This document shows positions 51,848-61,406 of a stretch of 64,000 bases of DNA, in pieces. Position numbers and translations under genes: made by a program. Each line of letters opens with the position of its first letter. Within the stretch, counting starts at the first letter, position 1. Source of the stretch: Bacteroidota bacterium (GTDB lineage Bacteria; Bacteroidota; Bacteroidia; Chitinophagales; Chitinophagaceae). The stretch is from assembly GCA_020161435.1 (NCBI GenBank), contig JAIUNV010000002.1, positions 62,001 to 126,000 on the forward strand, given 5' to 3'. The notes beneath the pieces are model-generated. The model searched no databases, had not been told where the DNA came from, and was given only the letters and a program-made list of their open reading frames with translations.

Positions 51848-54800
51848 ATGAATATTTCTGAACTGAGTTTGCGGCGGCCAGTGCTGGCCATTGTGATCAA
51901 CCTGCTGATATTGTTGTTCGGCATTTTGGGCTTTACGTTTTTGGGGGTGCGTGATTATCCTATGATTGAACCCGCCACGGTAAACGTACGTACCAGTTAT
52001 GCTGGTGCCAACGCCGACATTATTGAAAGCCAGATAACAGAGCCACTGGAAAAAGCCATCAACAGTGTACCTGGTATTAAAAATATTACGAGTACCAGCA
52101 GCCAGGGCAGCAGTAGTATTTCTATTGAATTTGATTTGAGTGTACCACTCGAAGAAGCAGCCAATGATGTTCGGGATAAAGTTTCACAAGCCCAACGTTC
52201 GTTACCATCCGATTTAGAACAACCGCCATCAGTTGCAAAGTCAGATGGCTTTGGCGAATCTATCATGTCGATGGGCATTTCTAGCAACACCCGTAACCAG
52301 TTAGAGATTACTGAATTTGCAAACAACGTTTTGGTTGACCGCTTGCAAACCATACCCGGAGTAAGTGGTATTCAAATTTGGGGAGAGAAAAAATACGCCA
52401 TGCGAATTTGGATGAAACCCGAACGCATGACGGCTCGTGGCGTTACGGCCAATCAAATTTCGCAGGCATTGGTACGAGAAAACGTAGAACTGCCGTCGGG
52501 AAAAATAGTCGGCGATAACACAGAATTAACGGTGCGAACTCTCGGCCGTTTGAATACCGAAGAAGAATTTGAAAACGTCATCATTCGCAGCGATGCCAAT
52601 GGTATTATCCGGTTGAAAGATGTAGCCGAAGTAGTACTAGGTCCGGAAAATGAAGAAAGTGCTTTTAAAGAAACCGGTGTGCCTTCTATTGGCATGGCCA
52701 TTGTACCACAGCCGGGCAGCAACTACATTTCTATTGCAGATGAATTCAACAGGCGGTTTGACCAAATTAAAAAAGAACTGCCAGCAGATATTACTACAAA
52801 AATATTGTTGGATACCACAAAGCCCATCCGTAAATCACTGGAAGAAGTAAAAGAAACCCTTGTGATTTCTATCGGACTGGTGGTGTTGATCATTTTCTTG
52901 TTTTTCCGCAGTTTCAACATGGCTTTCCGTCCACTCATTGATATTCCGGTATCATTGATTGGTGCATTTTTTATCATGTACTTTTCCGGCTTCAGCATTA
53001 ATGTATTGACGTTGCTGGCCATTGTACTGGCCACTGGTTTGGTGGTAGATGATGGCATTGTGGTAACGGAAAACATTTACAAGAAAATGGAAAGTGGCAT
53101 GAACAAATGGGCTGCTGCCAGAGAAGGTTCTAAAGAAATTTATTTTGCCGTAATCTCTACTTCCATCACTTTGGCGGTGGTGTTTTTGCCCATCATTTTC
53201 CTGCAAGGATTTGTGGGTAAACTCTTCCGCGAATTTGGGATTGTGGTTGCCGGTGCGGTATTGATTTCTGCTTTGGTATCATTAACACTTACACCGGTAC
53301 TCAACGTAAAACTTACGCCCAAAACAGGCCCCAAACATGGCAAGTTTTACCATGCTACCGAGCCTTTTTTCCGTGGTATGGAAAATGGCTACCGCCATTT
53401 ACTCAGCAAGTTCATGAAAGTAAGATGGATCGCTTTTGTGATTATTCTGTTGAGTGGTGTGGGTATGTATTGGTTTAGCAATACACTCCAAAGTGAACTT
53501 GCACCGCTGGAAGACCGTAGCATGTTCAGGCTTTCTGTTACAGCACCAGAAGGCACCAGCTACGATGCCATGGTTCAAGCTATGGACAGGCTGCAAAATT
53601 TTATTGTTGATTCTGTGCCTGAGCAGCGTGGTGTGTTGGCATTTACCGCTCCGGGCTTTACCGGTGGTGGTTCTGTAAACTCTGGTTTTGTAAGGATAGT
53701 GCTGTGTGATCCGAAAGACCGGACCCGATCGCAGGCCGATATTGTAAACTACGTACAGAAAAATTTGTACCGCTTTCCCGAAGTGCGGGCCTTTGCATCG
53801 CAAGAGCAAACCATTCAGCAAAACCGCCGTGGTGGCCAACCTGTGCAGTTTGTAATACAAAACAACAACTTCGAAAAGCTGCGTAGCACATTGCCAAAGT
53901 TTTTGGAAGAAGCCAAAGAAAGTAATGTGCTCGTAGGTGTAGATGCTGATTTAAAATTCAACAAGCCAGAAGTTCGGGTAGAAGTAGATAGACTGAAAGC
54001 CAGTGAGCTGGGCGTAAGTGTGGCCGATGTGTCTGAAACATTGCAACTGGCTTTAACCAATCGTCGATTGGGTTATTTCATTATGAATGGAAAGCAATAT
54101 CAGGTAATTGGCCAGGTTGACCGTGGCGACCGTGATGATCCATCTGATTTGAAGCAATATTTTGTTCGCAACAACCGAGGCCAAATGATTACGCTGGATA
54201 ACCTCGTGACCATTCAGGAAGAAACAACGCCGCCGAGTATTTACCACTACAACCGTTACAAATCAGCTACTATATCTGCTGGTTTGGCCGAAGGAAAAAC
54301 CATTGGTGATGGTATAAAAGTGATGAATGATTTGAAGGCCAAACTGCTGGATGATTCATTTGAAACTTCCCTCACAGGCACCAGCCGCGACTTTGCAGAA
54401 AGCCAGGGTAACACGAACTTTGCATTGATGCTGGCATTGGTACTTATCTTCCTGGTACTGGCTGCTCAATTCGAAAGCTTCATCGATCCGTTCATTATCA
54501 TGGTAACGGTACCGCTGGCATTGGCGGGTGGCTTGCTCAGCTTGTATCTCTTCGATCAAACTATCAACATCTTCTCGCAAATTGGTATGATTATGTTGAT
54601 TGGTTTGGTAACCAAAAACGGTATTCTAATTGTAGAGTTTGCCAACCAACAACAAGAAAAAGGATTGAAGAAATATGATGCGGCTATTGAAGCAGCAACG
54701 CAACGGTTGCGTCCTATCCTCATGACCAGCTTGGCCATGGCGCTTGGCGCATTACCCATTGCATTGTCGTTGGGTGCAGCTGCTACCAGCCGTATTCCGT

Positions 54801-54967
54801 TGGGTATTGTAATTGTAGGTGGCATCAGCTTTTCGCTGCTGCTCACATTGTTTGTAGTGCCCGCCGTTTATTCTTATTTAAGTACCCGCAAAAAAGGTAT
54901 TCCTGAAGCCATGATGCAGGATACCAGTTTGCACAGCAAAGATGAATTAGCAAATGCAGAAATGTAA
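51848..54967 (+). CDS. RND multidrug efflux permease (HAE1 type)
   Basis: 1039 residues. Twelve-segment AcrB-like pump: N-terminal ISELSLRRPVLAIVINLLIL, pore-domain ITEPLEKAINSVPGIKNITS, TM4 motif TGLVVDDGIVVTENIYKKME holding the proton-path aspartates, and C-terminal TM10 segment VTKNGILIVEFANQQQEKGL. It exports drugs, bile-like compounds or lipids; the substrate is unknown. It overlaps the tolC-like gene by 14 bases, so adaptor, pump and channel are one operon. Confidence 0.96.
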   Translation: MNISELSLRRPVLAIVINLLILLFGILGFTFLGVRDYPMIEPATVNVRTSYAGANADIIESQITEPLEKAINSVPGIKNITSTSSQGSSSISIEFDLSVPLEEAANDVRDKVSQAQRSLPSDLEQPPSVAKSDGFGESIMSMGISSNTRNQLEITEFANNVLVDRLQTIPGVSGIQIWGEKKYAMRIWMKPERMTARGVTANQISQALVRENVELPSGKIVGDNTELTVRTLGRLNTEEEFENVIIRSDANGIIRLKDVAEVVLGPENEESAFKETGVPSIGMAIVPQPGSNYISIADEFNRRFDQIKKELPADITTKILLDTTKPIRKSLEEVKETLVISIGLVVLIIFLFFRSFNMAFRPLIDIPVSLIGAFFIMYFSGFSINVLTLLAIVLATGLVVDDGIVVTENIYKKMESGMNKWAAAREGSKEIYFAVISTSITLAVVFLPIIFLQGFVGKLFREFGIVVAGAVLISALVSLTLTPVLNVKLTPKTGPKHGKFYHATEPFFRGMENGYRHLLSKFMKVRWIAFVIILLSGVGMYWFSNTLQSELAPLEDRSMFRLSVTAPEGTSYDAMVQAMDRLQNFIVDSVPEQRGVLAFTAPGFTGGGSVNSGFVRIVLCDPKDRTRSQADIVNYVQKNLYRFPEVRAFASQEQTIQQNRRGGQPVQFVIQNNNFEKLRSTLPKFLEEAKESNVLVGVDADLKFNKPEVRVEVDRLKASELGVSVADVSETLQLALTNRRLGYFIMNGKQYQVIGQVDRGDRDDPSDLKQYFVRNNRGQMITLDNLVTIQEETTPPSIYHYNRYKSATISAGLAEGKTIGDGIKVMNDLKAKLLDDSFETSLTGTSRDFAESQGNTNFALMLALVLIFLVLAAQFESFIDPFIIMVTVPLALAGGLLSLYLFDQTINIFSQIGMIMLIGLVTKNGILIVEFANQQQEKGLKKYDAAIEAATQRLRPILMTSLAMALGALPIALSLGAAATSRIPLGIVIVGGISFSLLLTLFVVPAVYSYLSTRKKGIPEAMMQDTSLHSKDELANAEM

Positions 54968-56282
54968 TAACCGATATGCCAGACTGTTGATGACTGCGGC
55001 CATCTGTTGCAGCATGATGTGGTCAGCAACTGCACAAAATGTGCTCACGTTGAATGATGCTATTCAGCAGGCGTTATCAAAAAACTTTGACCTGCAAATA
55101 GCCCGCAATGATGAGGATGTAGCAACCCTGCTGAACAACTGGAGCAATGCCGGCCGACTGCCTACTGTGTCTGCTGCTGCAGGATACAATTTCAGCAACA
55201 ACAACCTGGATCAACGCTTATCGAATGGCACGAATATCAAACGGAATGGTGCCAGCTTCCAAAGCGAAAATGCTTCGGTAGTAGCACAGTGGCGTGTGTT
55301 CAATGGATTCAGAGTAGTGGCTGCAAAAAGCCGCTTAGATGAACAGCAAAAAATTGCCAACCTCAATGTGCGGCAACAGGCAAATGTGCTGGTGTATAAT
55401 GTAATCAGCTCCTACATCAATCTGTTGCGTTTTCAGGCACAGCAAAAAGCCAATCAGGAAACATTACTGTTGTTTGAAGAACGTATGAAGCTGGCAGAAA
55501 ACCGCTTCAACATTGGCGTTGCCGGTAAAAGCGATTACCTGCAAGCGGCTGCAGATTACAATGCGGCAAAAACCAACATCATGACCATCGAGAATAATAT
55601 TGAGCAAGAAAAAGTCCGGCTCAATAATATTCTTTCCCGCAATCCTTCAGAAGCATTTACTACATCAGATGCTTCTATGACAGATGTATCATTTGATGAC
55701 CGTGACAAAATTTTGGCAGCCATTGACACACTCAATCCATCTATGTTGATGGCACGTTCGCAACTGGCGGTGTTGTATCAACAACAACGAGAGATTAATG
55801 CCAACCGTTTGCCTACAGTTACATTAAATGCAGGTGCTGGTTTAAACAACTCAGTAAACAGTGCAGGCTTTACATTGCGCAATACAACCTATGGCCCGAA
55901 TGCCGGTATCCAACTGGCCATCCCTATTTTTCAAGGTGGTGTGGTCAAGCAAAATCTGAAAGTGAATGCTGTACAGCAAAAGAGTCAGCAAGTACAAATT
56001 GAAAGCCTGCGCAACGATTTGATGACGGCATTGGCCGCAGCATACAACAATTACAAGAACGCCAAGAAACTCTACGATTTGGAATTACAAACGTTAGAAG
56101 TGATAAAGGAAAACAACGTGATTGCTATGGAGCGTTTTCGCAAGGCCAGCATTACGTCTGTTGAATTGCGACAAACGCAAATCAATCTTATCGAATCGCA
56201 AACCCGCATGATTAATGCCCGCTACCAAATGAAACAGGCCGAAGCTGATGTAATGCTGGTGATGGGCAAACTGGTAGAATAA
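54954..56282 (+). CDS. TolC-family outer-membrane channel
   Basis: 442 residues with a signal peptide (LLMTAAICCSMMWSATAQ). The two TolC half-repeats are visible: LTLNDAIQQALSKNFDLQIA and later LMARSQLAVLYQQQREINAN, with long coiled-coil helices (Gln/Ala-rich: YINLLRFQAQQKANQETLLL). The trimer makes the outer-membrane end of the pump. Its ATG lies inside the last codons of the permease gene. Confidence 0.95.
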   Translation: MQKCNNRYARLLMTAAICCSMMWSATAQNVLTLNDAIQQALSKNFDLQIARNDEDVATLLNNWSNAGRLPTVSAAAGYNFSNNNLDQRLSNGTNIKRNGASFQSENASVVAQWRVFNGFRVVAAKSRLDEQQKIANLNVRQQANVLVYNVISSYINLLRFQAQQKANQETLLLFEERMKLAENRFNIGVAGKSDYLQAAADYNAAKTNIMTIENNIEQEKVRLNNILSRNPSEAFTTSDASMTDVSFDDRDKILAAIDTLNPSMLMARSQLAVLYQQQREINANRLPTVTLNAGAGLNNSVNSAGFTLRNTTYGPNAGIQLAIPIFQGGVVKQNLKVNAVQQKSQQVQIESLRNDLMTALAAAYNNYKNAKKLYDLELQTLEVIKENNVIAMERFRKASITSVELRQTQINLIESQTRMINARYQMKQAEADVMLVMGKLVE

Positions 56283-56333
56283 GTTTTGTGTGTTTGCTGT
56301 GTCATTCATTTTCTTTGCAGCAAAACAACCACT

Positions 56334-56852
56334 ATGCAACAACCACTGGTAGGTATCATTATGGGTAGCGACAGCGACCTTCCCATTATGCAGGAAGCAG
56401 CCAATGTGCTGCAATCTTTCGGCATAGCTTATGAACTAACAGTGGTGTCGGCACACCGCACTCCTACCCGTATGATGCAGTATGCACAATCGGCCCGCAG
56501 TCGTGGTTTGAAAGTGATTATTGCCGGTGCAGGTGGTGCTGCACATTTACCAGGCATGGTGGCTTCGCTTACACCTTTGCCTGTCATTGGTGTTCCGGTT
56601 AAATCTTCTAACTCAATTGATGGCTGGGATTCTATTCTTTCTATTTTGCAAATGCCCAATGGTATACCTGTAGCAACGGTTGCATTGAATGCTGCAAAAA
56701 ACGCAGGTATACTTGCTGCCTCAATTATCGGTAGCTTTAATGCAGCAATTGGCGATAAAGTTGAAGTATACAAACACGATATGGAAACTGCGGTACTGGG
56801 TAAAGTGGAACACCTGCGTCAGCAAGGTCATCCTAATGGTTTTGACCAGTAG
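56334..56852 (+). CDS. purE: N5-carboxyaminoimidazole ribonucleotide mutase
   Basis: 172 residues from the ATG giving [20 protein letters not shown]. An upstream frame of 16 residues has no homology. It moves the carboxyl group made by PurK from N5 to C4 of the imidazole. Active-site motifs: [16 protein letters not shown], and [13 protein letters not shown]. It is 51 bases after the TolC-like gene and 17 bases into the next gene's start. Confidence 0.97.
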   Translation: MQQPLVGIIMGSDSDLPIMQEAANVLQSFGIAYELTVVSAHRTPTRMMQYAQSARSRGLKVIIAGAGGAAHLPGMVASLTPLPVIGVPVKSSNSIDGWDSILSILQMPNGIPVATVALNAAKNAGILAASIIGSFNAAIGDKVEVYKHDMETAVLGKVEHLRQQGHPNGFDQ

Positions 56853-57750
56853 CACAGTGTGGGCACAGCCGAAACTAAGTGTACAAAAAATCACTGTTCT
56901 CCCCTATTTCCACAGTATTTCTGCGCTGGAATATCATGATAAAACCATCATGGCCATTGGCAATGATGCTACTCGTATTTTACTCTTAAGCGAAGATCAT
57001 TCCATATTAGATAGCATTGCGCTTTTCGACTATCTTAACAAACCACAAGAAAAAAACACCAACTCTAATGGTATAAGAGCTACAGCGGTAGTTACTGTTG
57101 CCAATACACCAACATTACTCATCATGGGTTCAGGCGAAAACAGGATGGATAAAAGTGACATCTGGTTGTTTCCACTGAAAGGAAAATCATACAGTGAATT
57201 GTATACCCCTGCCATCAACATTCCTGATTTTTACAAGCGGATGAGGCGCTTAGGCATTACACAAATAAACATAGATGGCGCCGCTGAAATTAAAGACCAT
57301 ATTTTACTGGCTAATGCAGCTACAGCAGCAAACAGTAACAATCATTTTGTGCTGACTGAATTTGACTTTTGGACAAAAGGTGCAACGGCTGATCTGCGCA
57401 TCATCAAACTGAACTCCGATGTAAAGCAGCCCATTCGGGTATCTGGTTTGGAGTATGATGCTGCAGAAGATTTGTTGTTGTTTTCTGCATCTTCTATCCC
57501 AACTTCCTCAAATGAATCTGTAGAAAGTTATATCGGATTGATTGAAAACATTTCGTCCAAACTAAAGCAACCCAGTATCCGGCCAGACTATTTACTGCCT
57601 ATATACGATATTATGCCAGACATGAAGGGCAAACAACTGCAATCCATTTGCCTGGGCAAACAAAAAAACAGCGGCGAAACTATCATTCACGTGTGTGGTA
57701 TTGATGCTAACAATCGCTGCTATGTGTACCGGTTTGGTATGCGCCGATAA
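56836..57750 (+). CDS. DUF6929-like protein (start uncertain)
   Basis: 304 residues from the ATG giving [20 protein letters not shown], overlapping purE by 17 bases. That leaves a signal-like stretch ending in WAQ too short for a normal signal peptide. Longer in-frame starts exist but lie deep in purE; the true start is unclear and the N-terminus may be damaged. A propeller-like chain follows: [58 protein letters not shown]. The first pattern resembles DUF6929. Function unknown. Confidence 0.65.
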   Translation: MVLTSSTVWAQPKLSVQKITVLPYFHSISALEYHDKTIMAIGNDATRILLLSEDHSILDSIALFDYLNKPQEKNTNSNGIRATAVVTVANTPTLLIMGSGENRMDKSDIWLFPLKGKSYSELYTPAINIPDFYKRMRRLGITQINIDGAAEIKDHILLANAATAANSNNHFVLTEFDFWTKGATADLRIIKLNSDVKQPIRVSGLEYDAAEDLLLFSASSIPTSSNESVESYIGLIENISSKLKQPSIRPDYLLPIYDIMPDMKGKQLQSICLGKQKNSGETIIHVCGIDANNRCYVYRFGMRR

Positions 57751-57751
57751 A

Positions 57752-59344
57752 TCACAAACGAACAATGGTAAACGTTGTATTCAGTACTGGTGATGCATCG
57801 TATACATCTTTGAGAAAAGAAGGTCCGTACTGAGCTAAAAAAGGCATGGCATTTTCAATTCGTTCCTGCAAATTATCCGTGGGAAATAATTCCTTTTTCA
57901 ATCGAATGAGCTGCACTCCTTGCTCCCCCAATTTTCTGCGGGCAGCACTTTTTATTTTTTTGTGCAACCCACGAAGCCCTTTGATAGCTGCGGTATGCAA
58001 GGCTGCAACATGTGGTTGAAGTGTCACATCAATCTTACCTGCTACATGCTGCCAGTGTTCATATTGCTCCTGCAGTTTTTGCTCTTCAGCGGCCACATCA
58101 AAATCGTTCAATTGACCATCTCGTACTGCTAGCAAATCTTGCTGCGATTGCAAAGGCAAAAACATTTCAGTATCGCTCAAAGCTAACTTTTGTTGCAAGC
58201 CTTGCTGCTTTTCATTGAGCAGTAGCAATGAATTGCGCAAGAGCAACACAGGATATGGTACACCTGCTTTTGCAAACACTTCTTTCAACTCCAGCCAATA
58301 AGCCAACTCACCACCGCCGCCAATAAATACGATATTTGGCAAAAGCGTTTCTTGCAATACACCCCGTAAAATCACATTGGGACTAAAGCATTCAGGATGA
58401 CTTTCTGTGAGTGATATTATTTCGGCTTCCGTCCAACGTAAGCCAAGTGATTCAACAATAAAATCATCACCTACTTTTTCAATACGTTCACGTGCACCCG
58501 ATGCATCGAGGTAAAACATATTGATGGGGCGGCCCTTCACTTGCAATTTATAGTGCTGCTCCAACAAGCTACTGGTAGCTTCCACAGCAGGCTGCGAAAA
58601 ACCACCTTTCAACTCTTGCTGTATAACGGGCACAAATTGACGTTTGAATGCCGCATTATCTGGCACTACCACCAGTAATCCATAGTCAGCAAAAAGTGAA
58701 TTGACCAAGTGTAACGTAGCTTCCTGAATAGTAGGCTTGCTGTAAGCATCCTTCAATAAATTGACCATGTACTGGCCATGTGGCAAATGTAAAAACTGGC
58801 CAGCCAACTTATGTATCAGTGGGTCAATATCTTTTGATTTCATTCTGCCTACTGCACCTGTTTGGGTGGTTGGCCAGGTTCGTTTTTCACCATCAATATA
58901 AAAATGGCCTAACTCATCCAGGTCTGCATCTTCGCTACCCATATAAAATACGGGCACAAAGAATTGATCAGGAAAATCTGATTGCAATGAATCAGCCAGT
59001 TTAATGGCATGAATAATTTTGTACAAAAAATAAAGTGGACCTGTAAATAAGTTGGGCTGATGCGCCGTGGTGATAGTGAAGCAATTATCTGCTAAAAGAA
59101 TTTCAAGGTTCGCTTCTTGCTTTTTTGTTAGTGTAAAGCCTTCGTATTGCTGCCGCAATGTGGCTACCAGCAATTGCCTGTCTACAGCATGTTTTGCTTT
59201 TTGGGCAATAGCGTTTTTGATGCCATCCAACGTTGGAGCATGCTCATAAAATGGCCGGAGTGTTTCGGCACCATTTATGTAGTCATTTACCAACTTAGAA
59301 AAAGCCAGTGTATCGGAATAAGCAACCGTTGAAAAATTCTTCAT
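57752..59344 (-). CDS. bshC: bacillithiol biosynthesis cysteine-adding enzyme
   Basis: 530 residues from the ATG giving MKNFSTVAYSDTLAFSKLVN; an ATG eight codons earlier is less likely. BshC joins cysteine to glucosaminyl-malate as the last step to the thiol bacillithiol. Motifs: TTAHQPNLFTGPLYFLYKII, FFVPVFYMGSEDADLDELGH, FIGGGGELAYWLELKEVFAK. bshA and bshB are not in the window. It is 26 bases downstream of rimO and ends one base from the DUF6929-like gene. Confidence 0.93.
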   Translation of the reverse strand: MKNFSTVAYSDTLAFSKLVNDYINGAETLRPFYEHAPTLDGIKNAIAQKAKHAVDRQLLVATLRQQYEGFTLTKKQEANLEILLADNCFTITTAHQPNLFTGPLYFLYKIIHAIKLADSLQSDFPDQFFVPVFYMGSEDADLDELGHFYIDGEKRTWPTTQTGAVGRMKSKDIDPLIHKLAGQFLHLPHGQYMVNLLKDAYSKPTIQEATLHLVNSLFADYGLLVVVPDNAAFKRQFVPVIQQELKGGFSQPAVEATSSLLEQHYKLQVKGRPINMFYLDASGARERIEKVGDDFIVESLGLRWTEAEIISLTESHPECFSPNVILRGVLQETLLPNIVFIGGGGELAYWLELKEVFAKAGVPYPVLLLRNSLLLLNEKQQGLQQKLALSDTEMFLPLQSQQDLLAVRDGQLNDFDVAAEEQKLQEQYEHWQHVAGKIDVTLQPHVAALHTAAIKGLRGLHKKIKSAARRKLGEQGVQLIRLKKELFPTDNLQERIENAMPFLAQYGPSFLKDVYDASPVLNTTFTIVRL

Positions 59345-59370
59345 ACAAATGAGTTCGTTGTGCAGCACAG

Positions 59371-60681
59371 TTATTCAGCAATTACTCCTTCCAAATCGTA
59401 GTCGTATGCTTTGGTAATAGTGACGGGATAGAACTGACCAATTTCCAGCTTTTTAGCTGATTGAATCACCACTTCATTGTCAACTTCTACGCTATCAAAT
59501 TCTGTTCTGCCCAGGTAGCGGCCAGCTTCTTTTTTGTCAATCAGTACTTTCAGTGTTTGGCCTACTTTCTCCTGATTTTTTTCGTAGCTGATTTCTTGCT
59601 GTACTTCCATTATTTCCTGAGCACGGGCTTGTTTTTCATCAGCAGGTACATCATCCACTACATCGTATGCGCTGGTGCCTTCTTCGTGGCTGTAAGTAAA
59701 AATTCCCACTCTGTCGAAACGCATTTTTTCCAAGAAGGTTTTCAATTCTTCCACATCGTCCCTTGTTTCACCAGGATATCCGGCTATCAGCGTAGTACGG
59801 AGGCAAATATTGGGTAGCTTTTGCCGTATGGCGCCTACCAGGTCTTCCATTTCTTCGCGGGTAATCTGCCGCTTCATGGCTTTCAGCATGCTGTTGCTGG
59901 CATGTTGCAAAGGCATATCGAGGTAGTTGCAAATATTTGGACGGTCCTTAATGGCATCAATTATTTCCAGTGGAAATTTTGAAGGGTATGCATAGTGCAA
60001 ACGAATCCATTCAAGGCCTTGCACGTCGGCCAATTTATGCATCAGATCGGGCAGTGTTCTTTTTTTATAAATGTCCAGGCCATAGTATGTCAGTTCCTGA
60101 GCTATCAGCATTACTTCCTTTACACCTTTTTGCACCAGCGATTTGGCTTCGTCTACCAACTGGTCCATGGATTTGCTCACATGGCCGCCACGCATCAGCG
60201 GGATGGCACAAAAGGAGCAGGTTCGGTTACAACCTTCACTTATTTTCATGTAGGCATAATGCTTCGGCGTACTTAGCATTCGTTCGCCCAACAATTCAGT
60301 TTTGTAATCGGCATTGAATTGCTTCAACATCAGGGGTAATTCCATGGTGCCAAACCAGGCATCCACTTCTGGTATTTCGGCTTCTAGCTGGTTGCGGTAG
60401 CGTTCACTCAGGCAACCGGTTACATACACCTTGTCGAGCTTGCCTTTTTTCTTTAGCTCTACCTGATCGAGAATGGTATTGACGCTTTCCTCCTTGGCCT
60501 TATCAATAAAACCACAGGTATTTACTACCACAATGTTGTGGTCCAGTTTACCCGATTCATGCACCACTTTTATGTCATTCGCCTTGAGCTGCCCGCCGAG
60601 GGTTTCGCTATCAACCAGGTTTTTACTACACCCCAGAGTAATGATATTCACTTTATCCCGGGTAAGACTTTTTGCTTTCAT
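59371..60681 (-). CDS. rimO: ribosomal protein S12 methylthiotransferase
   Basis: 436 residues. It adds a methylthio group to an aspartate of S12. The N-terminal cluster uses C18, C56 and C90; the radical-SAM cluster C151, C155 and C158 in EGCNRTCSFCAIPLMRGGHV. The C-terminal TRAM domain (VLIDKKEAGRYLGRTEFDS) is typical. RimO rather than MiaB is supported by SLVQKGVKEVMLIAQELTYY. It is upstream of bshC on the same strand. Confidence 0.96.
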   Translation of the reverse strand: MKAKSLTRDKVNIITLGCSKNLVDSETLGGQLKANDIKVVHESGKLDHNIVVVNTCGFIDKAKEESVNTILDQVELKKKGKLDKVYVTGCLSERYRNQLEAEIPEVDAWFGTMELPLMLKQFNADYKTELLGERMLSTPKHYAYMKISEGCNRTCSFCAIPLMRGGHVSKSMDQLVDEAKSLVQKGVKEVMLIAQELTYYGLDIYKKRTLPDLMHKLADVQGLEWIRLHYAYPSKFPLEIIDAIKDRPNICNYLDMPLQHASNSMLKAMKRQITREEMEDLVGAIRQKLPNICLRTTLIAGYPGETRDDVEELKTFLEKMRFDRVGIFTYSHEEGTSAYDVVDDVPADEKQARAQEIMEVQQEISYEKNQEKVGQTLKVLIDKKEAGRYLGRTEFDSVEVDNEVVIQSAKKLEIGQFYPVTITKAYDYDLEGVIAE

Positions 60682-60879
60682 GGCGGCAAAGGTAGGTGTG
60701 GCCTATTTTCTTTCGGGCAAAGAGTTGGTTTTTAGCAAAACCTGATGAATTCCATCCGTATCGTGTTATTTGTATGTAAACCAGTCTTCTGAGTATGAGA
60801 AATGATTGTGATTTGGTGTATCTCCCATATTTTCGTTGCCATAGATCGTTCACCTAACCCGCTTTAAACTTCTTGTTTT

Positions 60880-61332
60880 ATGCTGTTTCCATGGGAAATA
60901 TTGCTACACCAAACACTAATGGTTGTTCTATTAGTTTTTTCCGCCATCATTTCCATTGTTATCAACAAAGCAGATTTATCTGGCAAAAAGAAGTACACCC
61001 TGTTTAAGTTCATTCGGGCTTTTACGCTTTTTTTTATGTTGCCCACAACTTTATTCTTAATGGCAGCCAATGTTTGGGGTATAGCTCAGCTTGATTTTAT
61101 TACGGTGGAAAAAGCAGCTTACCGTGGCATTATTGCCATTACCGGGCTAACTACTATGCTTATAGCTGCATTCAGCATTATTCCTCAAACCCAGGAAGGC
61201 ATGAAGGAAGTTCGCCGCAAATCCATTACAGCCTCCAAATACCAAAAGATTTTTCAAAAACTCAGGGCTAATTTCATTACCATAATGCTCACGATTGCAG
61301 TTGGCTTTTGGATAATGTACTTATTCAGATAA
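60880..61332 (+). CDS. small integral membrane protein, unknown
   Basis: 150 residues starting MLFPWEILLHQTLMVVLLVF. Four hydrophobic segments are visible, near 8-27, 48-67, 86-104 and 128-148. Between them are charged loops (KADLSGKKKYTLFKFIRAF; VRRKSITASKYQKIFQKLRA). No family recognised. It is divergent from rimO and convergent with the aminotransferase gene, with a shared terminator. Confidence 0.75.
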   Translation: MLFPWEILLHQTLMVVLLVFSAIISIVINKADLSGKKKYTLFKFIRAFTLFFMLPTTLFLMAANVWGIAQLDFITVEKAAYRGIIAITGLTTMLIAAFSIIPQTQEGMKEVRRKSITASKYQKIFQKLRANFITIMLTIAVGFWIMYLFR

Positions 61333-61349
61333 TTAAAATACTTCACATA

Positions 61350-61386
61350 AAAAAGAGAGCTTACATTATGTGTAAGCTCTCTTTTT
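61350..61386. terminator. bidirectional intrinsic terminator
   Basis: A perfect 16-base stem, AAAAAGAGAGCTTACA with TGTAAGCTCTCTTTTT, and a 5-base loop between the convergent membrane-protein and aminotransferase genes. Confidence 0.93.
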
Positions 61387-61406
61387 ATGTATTTGATGTG
61401 CATTGT

